Shown here in pieces: positions 1-6,872 of a stretch of DNA of 15,019 nt; positions within the stretch are counted from its first letter, which is position 1; each line of letters starts with the position of its first letter. The stretch is taken from the NCBI GenBank assembly GCA_023437285.1, contig JAEZGP010000201.1:1-15019 (forward strand). The letters are read 5' to 3'. The notes under the pieces are model-generated. The model was not told where the DNA came from and made no database searches. It saw nothing but the letters and a program-made list of their open reading frames with translations. The position numbers and the translations under genes are program-made. This DNA comes from Actinomycetes bacterium. GTDB taxonomy: Bacteria > Actinomycetota > Actinomycetes > Mycobacteriales > Micromonosporaceae.

Positions 1-1242
1 GCGCACGGCCAGCCGCGCGGCGGCGGCGAACGCGGCGGCGAGCCGGTCCGGGTCGAGGTCGGTCTCGCCGGTCCACAGGGGATAGCCGGCCAGCACGGCG
101 CTGACCCCGTGCCCGCTGGTGTGCGCGGACACGACGGGCAGCCCGGCCGCCATGTACTCGTACACCTTTCCCGAGGTCATGTGCACGCCGCCGCGCTGGA
201 TCAGCAGGAGCGCGTCCCAGCGGGCATAGCAGCGGGCCACGGCGGCCTTGGCGACCGGCCCGTCGAAGACGACGCCGTGCCCGGCGGCGGCGCGCAGGAG
301 TTGGGCGTGGCGGTTGGCCTCACGTAAGGCCGCCGCGCCGACGTGACCGCGGAACTCCAGCCGCGACCGCGCGACCAGCGGGTCCGCCTGCCGGGCCAGG
401 CGCCAGCCGGCCAGCGTCGCCTCCAGCGCCTCGACCGGGAACGTGGTCGTGCCGAGGTAGCCGAAGGTCAGCCCGGTCGCCGGGTCCGGCGCGCGTACCG
501 TGCCCGGCACGCTGTCGGGGTCGTACCCGTTGCGTACCACGCGGACGCGGTCGGCGATGTCGGGGTAGCGCTGCCGGTAGCCGGCGGCGATGGAGTCGTT
601 GACGCACCACACGGCCACGGCGTGGGCGAGGACGCGCTGCTCCCAGACGCCGGCGACGGACTCCTTGGGGAACGCCTCGCCGCCGTGCACGACGTCAACG
701 GACCACCCGTCCCGGAAGTCGACCACGTACGGCACGCCGCGCTCCTCCCACAGCCGCCAGGTGGCGGCGAGGTTGACGTAGGGCACGCAGGTCGTCACGA
801 GCAGGTCGGCTGGCCGGCGCCGGTGCACGTCGAGCAGCGCGCGCTCCAGGTCGTCGCGCCACCAGGCGAAGATCGGCTCCGGGAAGATCTCCTCCGACCG
901 CTCCCGCCAGCGGTCCACCCACTGGCGGGGCCGCAGCGACCGCTCCTGGGAGTACTGGCGGATGTCGGTCTCCAGGTCGGCGCGCACGAGAGGCAGCTCG
1001 ACGACCCGTACCCGGGGATCGACGGCGTCGAGCAGCGAGAGGTCGAGGCCCGAGTCGTCGTCCCAGGCCCGCCGGCAGACGGTGACGACGGTGACGTCCC
1101 AGCCGGCCGCGCACAGCTGGTTGGCGGTCTCCCGCATGCGGTAGGCGCAGCTCTTGGCCGCGGGCGGAAAGCCGATCGCGAGGTAGACAGCGTGTGGTCG
1201 GGCCGCCGGGCGGCGCCACGGCGTACGCCAGCCGGGGTTCAC
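1..1242 (-). CDS. Glycosyltransferase, GT-B fold, family 4-like (C-terminus cut by window edge)
   Basis: The frame is open for 414 codons from a GTG at 1242 down to base 1, so the 3' end is missing. No in-frame start lies further upstream before a TAG at 1288-1290. The N-terminal half has an acceptor-domain pattern: a beta-strand near residues 18-25 (VYLAIGFPP), the conserved VVDFRDGW at 173-180, and NGYDPDSV at 238-245. The C-terminal half has YLGTTTFPVEAL (262-273) and the donor-nucleotide motif SGKVYEYMAAGLPVV (357-371), typical of group-1/GT4 enzymes. Such enzymes move a sugar from an NDP-sugar to a glycan, lipid or natural product, usually at the cytoplasmic face. I see no signal peptide or membrane helix. 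The sequence reaches what looks like the final helices, so little is probably missing. The start has only a weak GGGA 8 nt upstream and may be coupled to the preceding mini-ORF through a GTGA overlap. Donor and acceptor cannot be told from the sequence. Confidence 0.85.
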   Translation of the reverse strand, partial: MNPGWRTPWRRPAARPHAVYLAIGFPPAAKSCAYRMRETANQLCAAGWDVTVVTVCRRAWDDDSGLDLSLLDAVDPRVRVVELPLVRADLETDIRQYSQERSLRPRQWVDRWRERSEEIFPEPIFAWWRDDLERALLDVHRRRPADLLVTTCVPYVNLAATWRLWEERGVPYVVDFRDGWSVDVVHGGEAFPKESVAGVWEQRVLAHAVAVWCVNDSIAAGYRQRYPDIADRVRVVRNGYDPDSVPGTVRAPDPATGLTFGYLGTTTFPVEALEATLAGWRLARQADPLVARSRLEFRGHVGAAALREANRHAQLLRAAAGHGVVFDGPVAKAAVARCYARWDALLLIQRGGVHMTSGKVYEYMAAGLPVVSAHTSGHGVSAVLAGYPLWTGETDLDPDRLAAAFAAAARLAVR

Positions 1243-1352
1243 TCGCGATGTCCCATGGGTGGCCCTTCCCGAGACCGGACAGAGGCGCTAAACAGCGGCA
1301 ATAATACTGTTATCAGCGCTAAAAAGCCGGAAATCGGGTGTACGTGTTTCAT
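1239..1352 (-). CDS. Possible 37-aa hydrophobic leader or membrane peptide (doubtful)
   Basis: A 37-codon frame begins at ATG 1352, starting [17 protein letters not shown]. It has one hydrophobic segment (residues 7-24) and ends in a basic, polar tail. Its TGA (1239-1241) overlaps the glycosyltransferase GTG by 4 nt, the same GTGA junction seen at gatC/gatA and at the antitoxin/toxin pair, which would suit translational coupling. A strong AGGAGGG stands directly against the ATG, which is too close for a normal ribosome-binding site. Codon use is unlike the neighbours: many A/T-ending codons, including two TTA. That pattern would also be expected from untranslated AT-rich intergenic DNA that happens to be open. 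I recognise no family. The evidence for and against is roughly balanced, leaning against. Confidence 0.25.
   Translation of the reverse strand: MKHVHPISGFLALITVLLPLFSASVRSREGPPMGHRE
1285..1348. promoter_or_regulatory. AT-rich divergent promoter/operator region
   Basis: This is the main AT-rich island in a very GC-rich window, and it lies between divergently transcribed genes. It holds a direct repeat GCGCTAAA (at about 1286 and 1314), an inverted repeat AACAG/CTGTT with an 11-nt spacer, and -10-like hexamers on both strands (TAATAC on plus, TATTAT on minus). I see no good TTGACA-type -35 at the right spacing on either strand. It is probably where the glycosyltransferase promoter, and perhaps that of the PH-domain gene, lies. 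AT-rich islands like this are also typical targets of Lsr2-type nucleoid proteins. The exact start sites are not determinable here. Confidence 0.4.
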
Positions 1353-1411
1353 CCCTCCTGCCCGGTTCGGCAAGGCGTGTCGGCGCCCGGGCGGGCAACC
1401 TCCGGGCCCGT

Positions 1412-1417
1412 GGGAGG
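1412..1417 (+). promoter_or_regulatory. Ribosome-binding site deciding the PH-domain gene start
   Basis: GGGAGG stands 8 nt before the GTG at 1426, which is ideal spacing. It selects this GTG over other in-frame upstream codons. It also argues against the ATG at 1418, which sits immediately after it and is in another frame. Confidence 0.6.
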
Positions 1418-1425
1418 ATGGACGG

Positions 1426-1797
1426 GTGGAGACCGCTGCGAAGACCCTCCGGTTCCGACGCTCGGCCGCGATCACGGTCGCGGCGGCGGTCGGCTTCCTC
1501 GGTGCGCTGCCCATGCTCGGCGGCGGCACCTGGTACGCGCTGATCCTGCTCGTACCGCTGGCCATCATGCTGTGGAGCTGGCGGTCGGGCACGGACGTCA
1601 CCCCGGACGGCCTCGTCGTGCGCGCGGCGATCGGCGCGCGCAGCGTGCCGTGGACCGAGGGGGCCGAGCTGGCCCCGGCCCCCCAGGGTGGGGTCGTGGT
1701 GCGGCTCACCTCCGGCGCGACGCTGACGCTGCCCGCCGTGCCGACCAGCGCCTTGCCGGCGATCGTCTCGATCGGCGGCGAGCTGATCCGCGCCTGA
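1426..1797 (+). CDS. Small membrane protein with a bacterial PH-like domain
   Basis: The product is 123 aa, starting at GTG 1426 behind a well-spaced GGGAGG. Two hydrophobic helices lie at about residues 9-27 and 30-46, followed by a basic/Trp boundary (WSWRSG) and a beta-rich C-terminal half (about 50-123). The C-terminal half has the alternating pattern of a compact bacterial PH domain ([40 protein letters not shown]). Short proteins with two N-terminal helices and one PH-like domain are common in actinobacteria. They are membrane-anchored with the PH domain in the cytoplasm, and their function is generally unknown. The gene precedes the sugar dehydrogenase lipoprotein on the same strand with a 68-nt gap. 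The PH assignment is by overall pattern, since the fold has no catalytic residues to check. Confidence 0.75.
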   Translation: METAAKTLRFRRSAAITVAAAVGFLGALPMLGGGTWYALILLVPLAIMLWSWRSGTDVTPDGLVVRAAIGARSVPWTEGAELAPAPQGGVVVRLTSGATLTLPAVPTSALPAIVSIGGELIRA

Positions 1798-1820
1798 GCG
1801 CGCCGCGCCGACCCGCCGGC

Positions 1821-1836
1821 GGCGCCGGGTGGCGCC
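1821..1836 (+). terminator. Short GC hairpin after the PH-domain gene (weak)
   Basis: GGCGCC-GGGT-GGCGCC can form a 6-bp stem with a 4-nt loop, 23 nt after the stop codon. There is no T-run. GGCGCC is a common word in such DNA, so this may be chance. Confidence 0.25.
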
Positions 1837-1853
1837 CACGTGACATGCCTGGC

Positions 1854-1859
1854 TACTGT
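1854..1859 (+). promoter_or_regulatory. -10-like TACTGT placed for a leaderless dehydrogenase mRNA
   Basis: TACTGT fits TANNNT and ends 6 nt before the ATG at 1866, so transcription would begin at or next to the start codon. No usable ribosome-binding site is seen there. No recognisable -35 lies 16-18 nt upstream, as is common for actinobacterial promoters. It supports ATG 1866 over the in-frame ATG at 1845, which would also spoil the signal peptide. Confidence 0.4.
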
Positions 1860-1865
1860 CGGGCG

Positions 1866-3029
1866 ATGAGGGCCACTCCCCCGCCGCGACGTTTCGCCGC
1901 CGCTCTCGCCGCCGCGACGCTCACCGCCGGCCTGCTCGCCGGGTGCAGCTTCGGCGAGCCTGACGACTCCACGGGGGGCGGCCCGCCGAACCTGCCGAAA
2001 CCCACCCCGAGCTCCGGCGGCGACAGCGGCGCCGAGACGGCCGTGACGGTGGTGGCCAAGGGCCTCGAAGTGCCGTGGGCGATCGCCTTCCTGCCCGACG
2101 GGGGCGCCCTGGTCACCGAACGCGACAGCCGGCGCATCCTCAAGGTGGGCCCCAAGTCCGACGCGGGCGGCCTGGTGGTCGAGCCCGTCCAGACGATCGA
2201 GGACGCCCGCCCGTCCGGCGAGGGCGGCCTGCTCGGCATCGCGGTCTCCCCGAAGTACAAAACAGACAACACCGTGTACGTGTACTACACCGCCGAGACC
2301 GACAACCGCATCGCGAAGCTGACCCTCGGCGGCACCCCGACCCCGATCGTCACGGGCATCCCCAAGGCCGGCAACCACAACGGCGGCGGCCTCGCGTTCG
2401 GCCCCGACGGCTTCCTCTACGCGGCCACCGGCGACGCCGCGCAGACCAGCCGCTCGCAGGACCGGGCCGACCTCGGCGGCAAGATCCTGCGGATGACCCC
2501 GGACGGCAAGCCCGCACCCGGCAACCCGTTCCCGAACTCGCTGGTCTGGTCGTACGGGCACCGCAACGTGCAGGGGCTGGCCTTCGACGCGAAGGGTCGG
2601 CTCTACGCCACCGAGTTCGGGCAGAACACCTGGGACGAGGTCAACCAGATCACCAAGGGCAAGAACTACGGCTGGCCGGTCGTCGAGGGCAAGGGCGGCA
2701 AGAAGGAGTACGTCGACCCGATCGCGGCCTGGCACACCGACGAGGCCTCGTGCTCCGGGGCGGCGATCGTCGCCAGTACGTTCATCGCCGCCTGCCTGCG
2801 CGGCGAGCGCCTGTGGCTGCTCCGGCTCACCGACGGCGGCGCGCTGCTCGGCGCCCCGACCGCCGCGCTGGAAGGCACGTACGGCCGCCTGCGCGCCGCC
2901 GCCGCCGCACCCGACGGCTCGTTGTGGATCACCACGTCGAACAAGGACGGCCGGGGCGACCCGGCGGCCGACGACGACCGCATCCTGCGCATCGTGCTCT
3001 CCGGCAGCGGCGGCGTCAGCAAGGCCTGA
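1866..3029 (+). CDS. Glucose/sorbosone dehydrogenase-family lipoprotein (PQQ-type beta-propeller)
   Basis: The product is 387 aa. Residues 1-27 form a lipoprotein signal: basic start, hydrophobic core, and lipobox LLAGC with Cys27. A Gly/Pro/Ser-rich linker follows (about 30-58), then a six-bladed propeller of the GSDH family. Its hallmarks are visible in order: [14 protein letters not shown] (66-79), [14 protein letters not shown] (118-131), [21 protein letters not shown] (starts at 170) with His171 at the general-base position, [12 protein letters not shown] (229-240) with Arg233, and NYGWPVVEG near 267. Soluble glucose dehydrogenase and aldose-sugar dehydrogenases of this fold oxidise sugars with PQQ at the outer face of the membrane. 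Many actinobacterial members have no proven substrate or cofactor, and no PQQ biosynthesis gene lies in this window. ATG 1866 is chosen because it gives a proper signal peptide. Two strong hairpins follow the gene. Confidence 0.88.
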   Translation: MRATPPPRRFAAALAAATLTAGLLAGCSFGEPDDSTGGGPPNLPKPTPSSGGDSGAETAVTVVAKGLEVPWAIAFLPDGGALVTERDSRRILKVGPKSDAGGLVVEPVQTIEDARPSGEGGLLGIAVSPKYKTDNTVYVYYTAETDNRIAKLTLGGTPTPIVTGIPKAGNHNGGGLAFGPDGFLYAATGDAAQTSRSQDRADLGGKILRMTPDGKPAPGNPFPNSLVWSYGHRNVQGLAFDAKGRLYATEFGQNTWDEVNQITKGKNYGWPVVEGKGGKKEYVDPIAAWHTDEASCSGAAIVASTFIAACLRGERLWLLRLTDGGALLGAPTAALEGTYGRLRAAAAAPDGSLWITTSNKDGRGDPAADDDRILRIVLSGSGGVSKA

Positions 3030-3034
3030 ACCGT

Positions 3035-3052
3035 TGCCCGGACGGCCGGGCA
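3035..3052 (+). terminator. Hairpin directly after the dehydrogenase gene
   Basis: TGCCCGG-ACGG-CCGGGCA is a perfect 7-bp stem with a 4-nt loop, beginning 6 nt after the stop. It has no T-run, as is usual for actinobacterial terminators. It forms a pair with the next hairpin. Confidence 0.6.
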
Positions 3053-3059
3053 CCGCGCG

Positions 3060-3092
3060 CCGGCCGGGTGAAGCTCGACACCACCCGGCCGG
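3060..3092 (+). terminator. Second, longer hairpin after the dehydrogenase gene
   Basis: CCGGCCGGGTG and CACCCGGCCGG are perfect 11-bp complements around an 11-nt loop (3071-3081). With the 7-bp hairpin just before it, this makes a tandem terminator. It separates the dehydrogenase transcript from the metallophosphoesterase gene, which begins 48 nt further on. Confidence 0.6.
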
Positions 3093-3140
3093 AGCCTGGC
3101 GCGGCCACACCGCCCCGTCATCCGGGTGAGGTAAGGATGA

Positions 3141-4736
3141 GTGGTGCAACCGTTGCCCCGTACCCGCCGGATTTTCACGACCGGGACCACCGCGCTGACC
3201 TCGGCGGCCCGCCGGGCCCGCCAGCTGGGCTACCGGCTGCGCACCGACGACGGCCCGCGCTGGTGGCGCTCCCGCGCCGCGCGCCGGACCCGCTCGGCGA
3301 TCGCGGTGCTCGTGGTGACCGTCGTCGGCGCCGCGATCGGCACGCTGCTGCTGGCCAGCGTCCGCCAGGACGTGGGCCCGTTCCAGGCCGACTTCAGGAT
3401 CACGCCCTCGCTGGACGGCGGCACCGAGGTCCAGCTGCCGCCGCTGGGCTCGCTGACCCTGCGCAGCCACAGCGGCCCGGCGCACCTGGAGATCGACCTC
3501 GCCGCCCTGGACGAGGGCCGCACCCGCGAGCTGGTCACTCAGCCCGACGCAGTCAACCGGGCCAGCGCCGAGGCCGTCACCGACGTGATCCAAGGGCTGC
3601 GGCGCCTGGCGTTGCAGTACGCGGCCGCGGCGCTGCTCGGCGCGATGGTGACCGCCCTGCTGGTGTTCCGGTCGACGCGCCGGGCGGCCATGGCCGGCGG
3701 GCTGGCGCTCGTACTCACGGCGGCGAGCCTGGGCACGGCCGGGGCGACGTTCCGGCGTTCGGCGCTGGCCGAGCCGACCTACCGGGGGCTGCTCGGCAAC
3801 GCGCAGACCGTCGTCGGCGACGCCGACCGCATCGCCAGCCGGTACGGCGAGTACACGGCGCAGCTGCAGAAGATGGTCACGAACGTCAGCCGCCTGTACG
3901 CCACCATCACCAACCTGCCCGTGTACGAGCCGGCCGACGGCACCATCCGGGTCCTGCACCTGTCCGACATGCACCTCAACCCGGCCGGCTGGTCGGTCGT
4001 GCGGACGGTCGTCGAACAGTTCCACATCAACGTGATCGTCGACACCGGCGACATCGTCGACTGGGGCAGCCAGCCCGAGGCGTCGTTCGTCAACGCGATC
4101 GGCGGCCTCGGCGTGCCGTACGTGTACGTGCGCGGCAACCACGACTCGACCACCACGCAGGAGGCCGTGGCCCGCCAGCCCAACGCCATCGTGCTCGACA
4201 ACAAGGTCGAGACGGTGGCCGGCCTGACCTTCGCCGGCATCGGCGACCCGCGCTTCACCCCCGATAAGTCCGAGACGGCGCCGCCCGACCCCAACGACCC
4301 GTACGAGCGCGCCGGCCTGCAGGTCGTCGGCGTCCAGCTCGCGAACACGATCGCGAAGTCGGAGCGGCCGGTGGATGTCGCGCTGGTCCACGACCCGGCG
4401 CTGGCGGGCCCGCTGGCGGGGCTCGTGCCCCTCGTGCTCGCCGGGCACCGGCACCATCGCGAGATCATCACGGAGACCGGCCCGGTCGGCGCCCCGTACC
4501 CGCAGACCACCGTCATGGTCCAGGGCTCGACCGGCGGGGCGGGCCTGCGCGGCCTGGACACCGGGTCGCCGCTGCCCCTGGAGCTGTCGGTGCTCTACTT
4601 CGGCGGCGACAACCGCCAACTCCAGGCGTACGACGAGATCAGCGTCGGCGGCACGGGCCTGTCCGAGGTCCAGCTCGAACGCCACCTGGCCGGCACGGAC
4701 ACCGAGCCGGAGCCCACCACCACGCCGACCGGGTAG
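3141..4736 (+). CDS. Membrane-anchored metallophosphoesterase (calcineurin-like)
   Basis: The product is 531 aa. Three membrane helices are visible at about 53-73, 157-176 and 182-203. The loops before helix 1 (WWRSRAARRTRS) and between helices 2 and 3 (RSTRR) are strongly basic. By the positive-inside rule they are cytoplasmic, so the C-terminal catalytic domain (about 268-500) would lie outside. All metal-site motifs are present: HLSDMHL (Asp276, His278), DTGDIVD (Asp304), RGNHDS (Asn333, His334), LVHDP (His417) and AGHRHH (His436, His438). This family hydrolyses phosphomonoesters or diesters, and the substrate cannot be inferred. A soluble segment (74-156) between helices 1 and 2 would also be outside. 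The tail is rich in Thr, Pro and Glu. The start is GTG 3141, or GTG 3144 right after it; GAGG at 3128 and AAGGA at 3133 serve as the ribosome-binding site. The gene is preceded by two hairpins and so probably has its own promoter. Confidence 0.9.
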   Translation: MVQPLPRTRRIFTTGTTALTSAARRARQLGYRLRTDDGPRWWRSRAARRTRSAIAVLVVTVVGAAIGTLLLASVRQDVGPFQADFRITPSLDGGTEVQLPPLGSLTLRSHSGPAHLEIDLAALDEGRTRELVTQPDAVNRASAEAVTDVIQGLRRLALQYAAAALLGAMVTALLVFRSTRRAAMAGGLALVLTAASLGTAGATFRRSALAEPTYRGLLGNAQTVVGDADRIASRYGEYTAQLQKMVTNVSRLYATITNLPVYEPADGTIRVLHLSDMHLNPAGWSVVRTVVEQFHINVIVDTGDIVDWGSQPEASFVNAIGGLGVPYVYVRGNHDSTTTQEAVARQPNAIVLDNKVETVAGLTFAGIGDPRFTPDKSETAPPDPNDPYERAGLQVVGVQLANTIAKSERPVDVALVHDPALAGPLAGLVPLVLAGHRHHREIITETGPVGAPYPQTTVMVQGSTGGAGLRGLDTGSPLPLELSVLYFGGDNRQLQAYDEISVGGTGLSEVQLERHLAGTDTEPEPTTTPTG

Positions 4737-4754
4737 CCGTCGCACGGGGTTCTG

Positions 4755-4768
4755 GTCATACTTATGAC
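4755..4768 (+). promoter_or_regulatory. Palindromic operator over the antitoxin start
   Basis: GTCATA-CT-TATGAC is a perfect 6-bp inverted repeat with a 2-nt spacer. It overlaps the first possible antitoxin ATG (4764), and TATGA recurs immediately downstream. Phd/YefM/RelB antitoxins are known to repress their own operon by binding short palindromes in the promoter, so this is the likely autoregulatory site. The -10-like CATACT (4757-4762) lies inside it and would start transcription around 4769-4770, at the second ATG. That predicts a leaderless mRNA with the operator covering the promoter. Confidence 0.6.
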
Positions 4769-5051
4769 TATGACGACGTTACCGTTGGCTGAGGTGAAGG
4801 CTCACCTGTCCGAGCTGGTGGGCCGCGTGCACGACCACCATGAGCGGGTCACCGTGACGGTCCACGGGCACGCGTCCGCCGTGCTGGTCTCGGTCGAGGA
4901 TCTGGAACAGCTTGAGGAGACGCTGCGGATCCTGAGCGATCCGGCCACCATGCGCCGGCTGGCCGACTCTGACGCCGAACTTGCCCGGGGCGAGGCCGTC
5001 TCCGCCGATGAGCTGGACGAGGCCATGCGACGCCGGCGCCGCGGCGAGTGA
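4764..5051 (+). CDS. Antitoxin, Phd/YefM family
   Basis: The product is 95 aa from ATG 4764, or 93 aa from ATG 4770, which fits a leaderless start better. The N-terminal part has the Phd/YefM DNA-binding pattern: LPLAEVKAHLSELVGRV, then VTVTVHGHASAVLVSVEDLEQLEETL, a beta-hairpin plus helix. The C-terminal part (about 55-95) is acidic then Arg-rich, as expected for the flexible segment that wraps and neutralises the toxin. Its stop overlaps the toxin GTG by 4 nt, so the two are translationally coupled. Codon 6 is TTA, which is rare in high-GC actinomycetes and needs the bldA-type tRNA. The gene begins 27 nt after the metallophosphoesterase and probably has its own promoter at the palindrome. 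The family assignment rests on pattern and context together. Confidence 0.9.
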   Translation: MTMTTLPLAEVKAHLSELVGRVHDHHERVTVTVHGHASAVLVSVEDLEQLEETLRILSDPATMRRLADSDAELARGEAVSADELDEAMRRRRRGE

Positions 5052-5332
5052 ACGCGCCCGTACCGCCGGCATACACGCTCCGCACAACCCCGACCGTCCG
5101 CCGCGCCCTGACGGACCGTCTGCCCGAAGCCGTCGCAGTTGCGGCGTACGAGTTCATGACGGGCCCTTTGATCCGGGAGCCGTACCGCGTCGGCAAACAG
5201 CTACTGCCACCGCTGCAGGATCGCTTCAGCGCCCGCAGGGGCACGTACCGGATCCTCTACCGGATCGACGAGGCGACACGGACCGTCACGGTCGTCGATG
5301 TCGACCATCGCAGCGACATCTACCGCCGCTAA
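5048..5332 (+). CDS. Toxin, RelE/ParE family (probable mRNA interferase)
   Basis: The product is 94 aa, starting at GTG 5048, whose bases overlap the antitoxin TGA. The RelE-type layout is complete: YTLRTTPTVRRAL at the start, a helix pair ending PEAVAVAAYEFM, the segment GPLIREPYRVGKQL, the core RRGTYRILYRID (about 63-74), and the C-terminal VDVDHRSDIYRR. RelE toxins cut mRNA in the ribosomal A site, and the basic/aromatic residues in the core and the C-terminal HR-x-DIYR are the usual functional positions. The length is typical, and there is no truncation or frameshift, so the toxin looks intact. A perfect 11-bp hairpin follows 8 nt after the stop. ParE-type gyrase poisoning cannot be excluded by sequence alone, but the YRILY/HRxDIYR pattern favours RelE. 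Confidence 0.9.
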   Translation: MNAPVPPAYTLRTTPTVRRALTDRLPEAVAVAAYEFMTGPLIREPYRVGKQLLPPLQDRFSARRGTYRILYRIDEATRTVTVVDVDHRSDIYRR

Positions 5333-5339
5333 AGACCGC

Positions 5340-5367
5340 GTCCTGGTGCCGGCGCGGGCACCAGGAC
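5340..5367. terminator. Bidirectional hairpin between converging toxin and gatB genes
   Basis: GTCCTGGTGCC and GGCACCAGGAC form a perfect 11-bp stem around the 6-nt loop GGCGCG. It begins 8 nt after the toxin stop and ends 11 nt after the gatB stop on the other strand, so it can end transcription from both sides. There is no T-run. Confidence 0.8.
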
Positions 5368-5378
5368 AGCATGACCGC

Positions 5379-6872
5379 TCAGCTGAGCCGGGAGATGATC
5401 AGTTCGCGGACGGTCTTGGCGTCGGCCTGTCCCCGGGTGGCCTTCATGACCGCCCCGATGAGCACGCCGGCCGCCTCGACCTTGCCCGAACGGATCTTGT
5501 CGGCGATGGCGGGGTTGGCGGCGATCGCCTCGTCCACGGCCTTCTCCAACGCGCCGGTGTCGGAGACGACCTCCAGCCCGCGCGCGGCCATGACCGCGGC
5601 CGGGTCGCCCTCGCCCGCCAGCACGCCCTCCAGTACGGTGCGCGCCAGCTTGTCGTTGAGCTTGCCGTCGTCGACCAGCTTCTGCAGCTGCGCGACCTGG
5701 GCCGGGGTGACGCTCATCGCCGACAGTTCGACGCCGGCCTCGTTCGCCCGCCGGGCCAGCTCGCCGAGCCACCACTTGCGCGCGCCGTCGGCGCTCGTCC
5801 CCGCCGCGACCGTCGCCTCGATCAGCTCCACGGCGCCGGCGTTGACGATGGCCTGCATCTCGGCGTCCGCGAGGCCCCACGCCTCCTGCAGCCGCTTGCG
5901 GTGCAGCCGCGGCGGCTCGGGCAGGGTGGCCTTCAGCTCCGCCACCCACGCCGGGTCCGGCGCGAGGGGCACGAGGTCGGGCTCGGGGAAGTACCGGTAG
6001 TCGGTCGCCGTCTCCTTGCTGCGACCCGACGTGGTCTCGCCGGTGTCCTCGTGGAAGTGACGCGTCTCCTGGGTGATCTTGCCGCCGGCGTCGAGCACGT
6101 TGGCCTGCCGGATGATCTCCGAGCGGACGGCCCGCTCCACGCTGCGCAGCGAGTTGACGTTCTTGGTCTCCGTCCGGGTGCCCCACGGCTCGCCCGGCTT
6201 CGCCAGCGACGTGTTGACGTCGCAGCGCATCGAGCCCTGCTCCATGCGCACGTCGGAGACGCCCAGCGAGCGGATCACGTCGCGCAGCTCCGTCACGTAC
6301 GCCTTGGCCACCTGCGGCGCCCTGGCGCCCGTACCGACGACCGGCTTGGTGACGATCTCCACCAGCGGGATGCCGGCCCGGTTGTAGTCCACCAGCGACT
6401 CGGTCGCGCCGTGGATACGCCCGGTGGCGCCGCCGACGTGCAGCGTCTTGCCGGTGTCCTCCTCCAGGTGCACGCGCTCGATCTCCACCCGGACGATCTC
6501 GCCGTCGACCTCGACGTCGAGCCACCCGTCGACGCACAGCGGCTCGTCGTACTGGCTGATCTGGAAGTTCTTCGGCATGTCCGGGTAGAAGTAGTTCTTG
6601 CGCGCGAACCGGCACCACGTGGCAATGGAGCAGTTGAGCGCCAGGCCGATGCGGATGGTCGCCTCGATGGCCGCCTTGTTCGCCACGGGCAGCGCGCCGG
6701 GCAGCGCGAGGCACACGGGGCACACCTGGGTGTTGGGCTCCGCGCCGAACTCCGTCGGGCAGCCGCAGAACATCTTGGTCGCGGTGCCCAGCTCGACGTG
6801 CGTCTCCAGGCCGATGACCGGCTCGAAGCGCTCGATCGCGTCGTCGTAGGTCAGCATCGCCACGGTGGTCAT
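5379..6872 (-). CDS. gatB: Asp-tRNA(Asn)/Glu-tRNA(Gln) amidotransferase subunit B
   Basis: The product is 497 aa, the usual length. GatB holds the kinase/transamidase site that activates the misacylated Glu or Asp on the tRNA and amidates it with ammonia delivered from GatA. The N-terminal cradle begins with [11 protein letters not shown] (19-29). The zinc Cys4 site is intact: Cys36 and Cys38 in MFCGC, Cys51 and Cys54 in [29 protein letters not shown] and [11 protein letters not shown] follow. The C-terminal helical/YqeY tRNA-binding region ends in LIISRLS. ATG 6872 overlaps the gatA stop by 4 nt (ATGA), so it is translationally coupled; a later in-frame ATG at 6857 is less likely. It is the last gene of gatC-gatA-gatB and is followed by the shared hairpin at 5340-5367. 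In mycobacteria pfkA sits between gatA and gatB, whereas here they are directly joined. Confidence 0.98.
   Translation of the reverse strand: MTTVAMLTYDDAIERFEPVIGLETHVELGTATKMFCGCPTEFGAEPNTQVCPVCLALPGALPVANKAAIEATIRIGLALNCSIATWCRFARKNYFYPDMPKNFQISQYDEPLCVDGWLDVEVDGEIVRVEIERVHLEEDTGKTLHVGGATGRIHGATESLVDYNRAGIPLVEIVTKPVVGTGARAPQVAKAYVTELRDVIRSLGVSDVRMEQGSMRCDVNTSLAKPGEPWGTRTETKNVNSLRSVERAVRSEIIRQANVLDAGGKITQETRHFHEDTGETTSGRSKETATDYRYFPEPDLVPLAPDPAWVAELKATLPEPPRLHRKRLQEAWGLADAEMQAIVNAGAVELIEATVAAGTSADGARKWWLGELARRANEAGVELSAMSVTPAQVAQLQKLVDDGKLNDKLARTVLEGVLAGEGDPAAVMAARGLEVVSDTGALEKAVDEAIAANPAIADKIRSGKVEAAGVLIGAVMKATRGQADAKTVRELIISRLS

Noticed and set aside
343..1425. Upstream extension of the PH-domain gene by several hundred codons
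   Set aside because: It runs antisense through the glycosyltransferase; the ribosome-binding site at 1412-1417 and the helix pattern place the start at 1426.
1845..1865. In-frame ATG at 1845 as start of the dehydrogenase
   Set aside because: It would put a polar PGYCR stretch before the signal peptide; ATG 1866 gives a normal lipoprotein signal with a -10-like element 6 nt upstream.
1239..4745. A very long open frame (about 1168 codons) on the minus strand opposite the dehydrogenase and phosphoesterase genes
   Set aside because: It is Arg/Gly/Ala/Val-rich without any family pattern and lies antisense to two clearly real genes; it results from high third-position GC. Only its last 37 codons are considered, as a separate mini-ORF.
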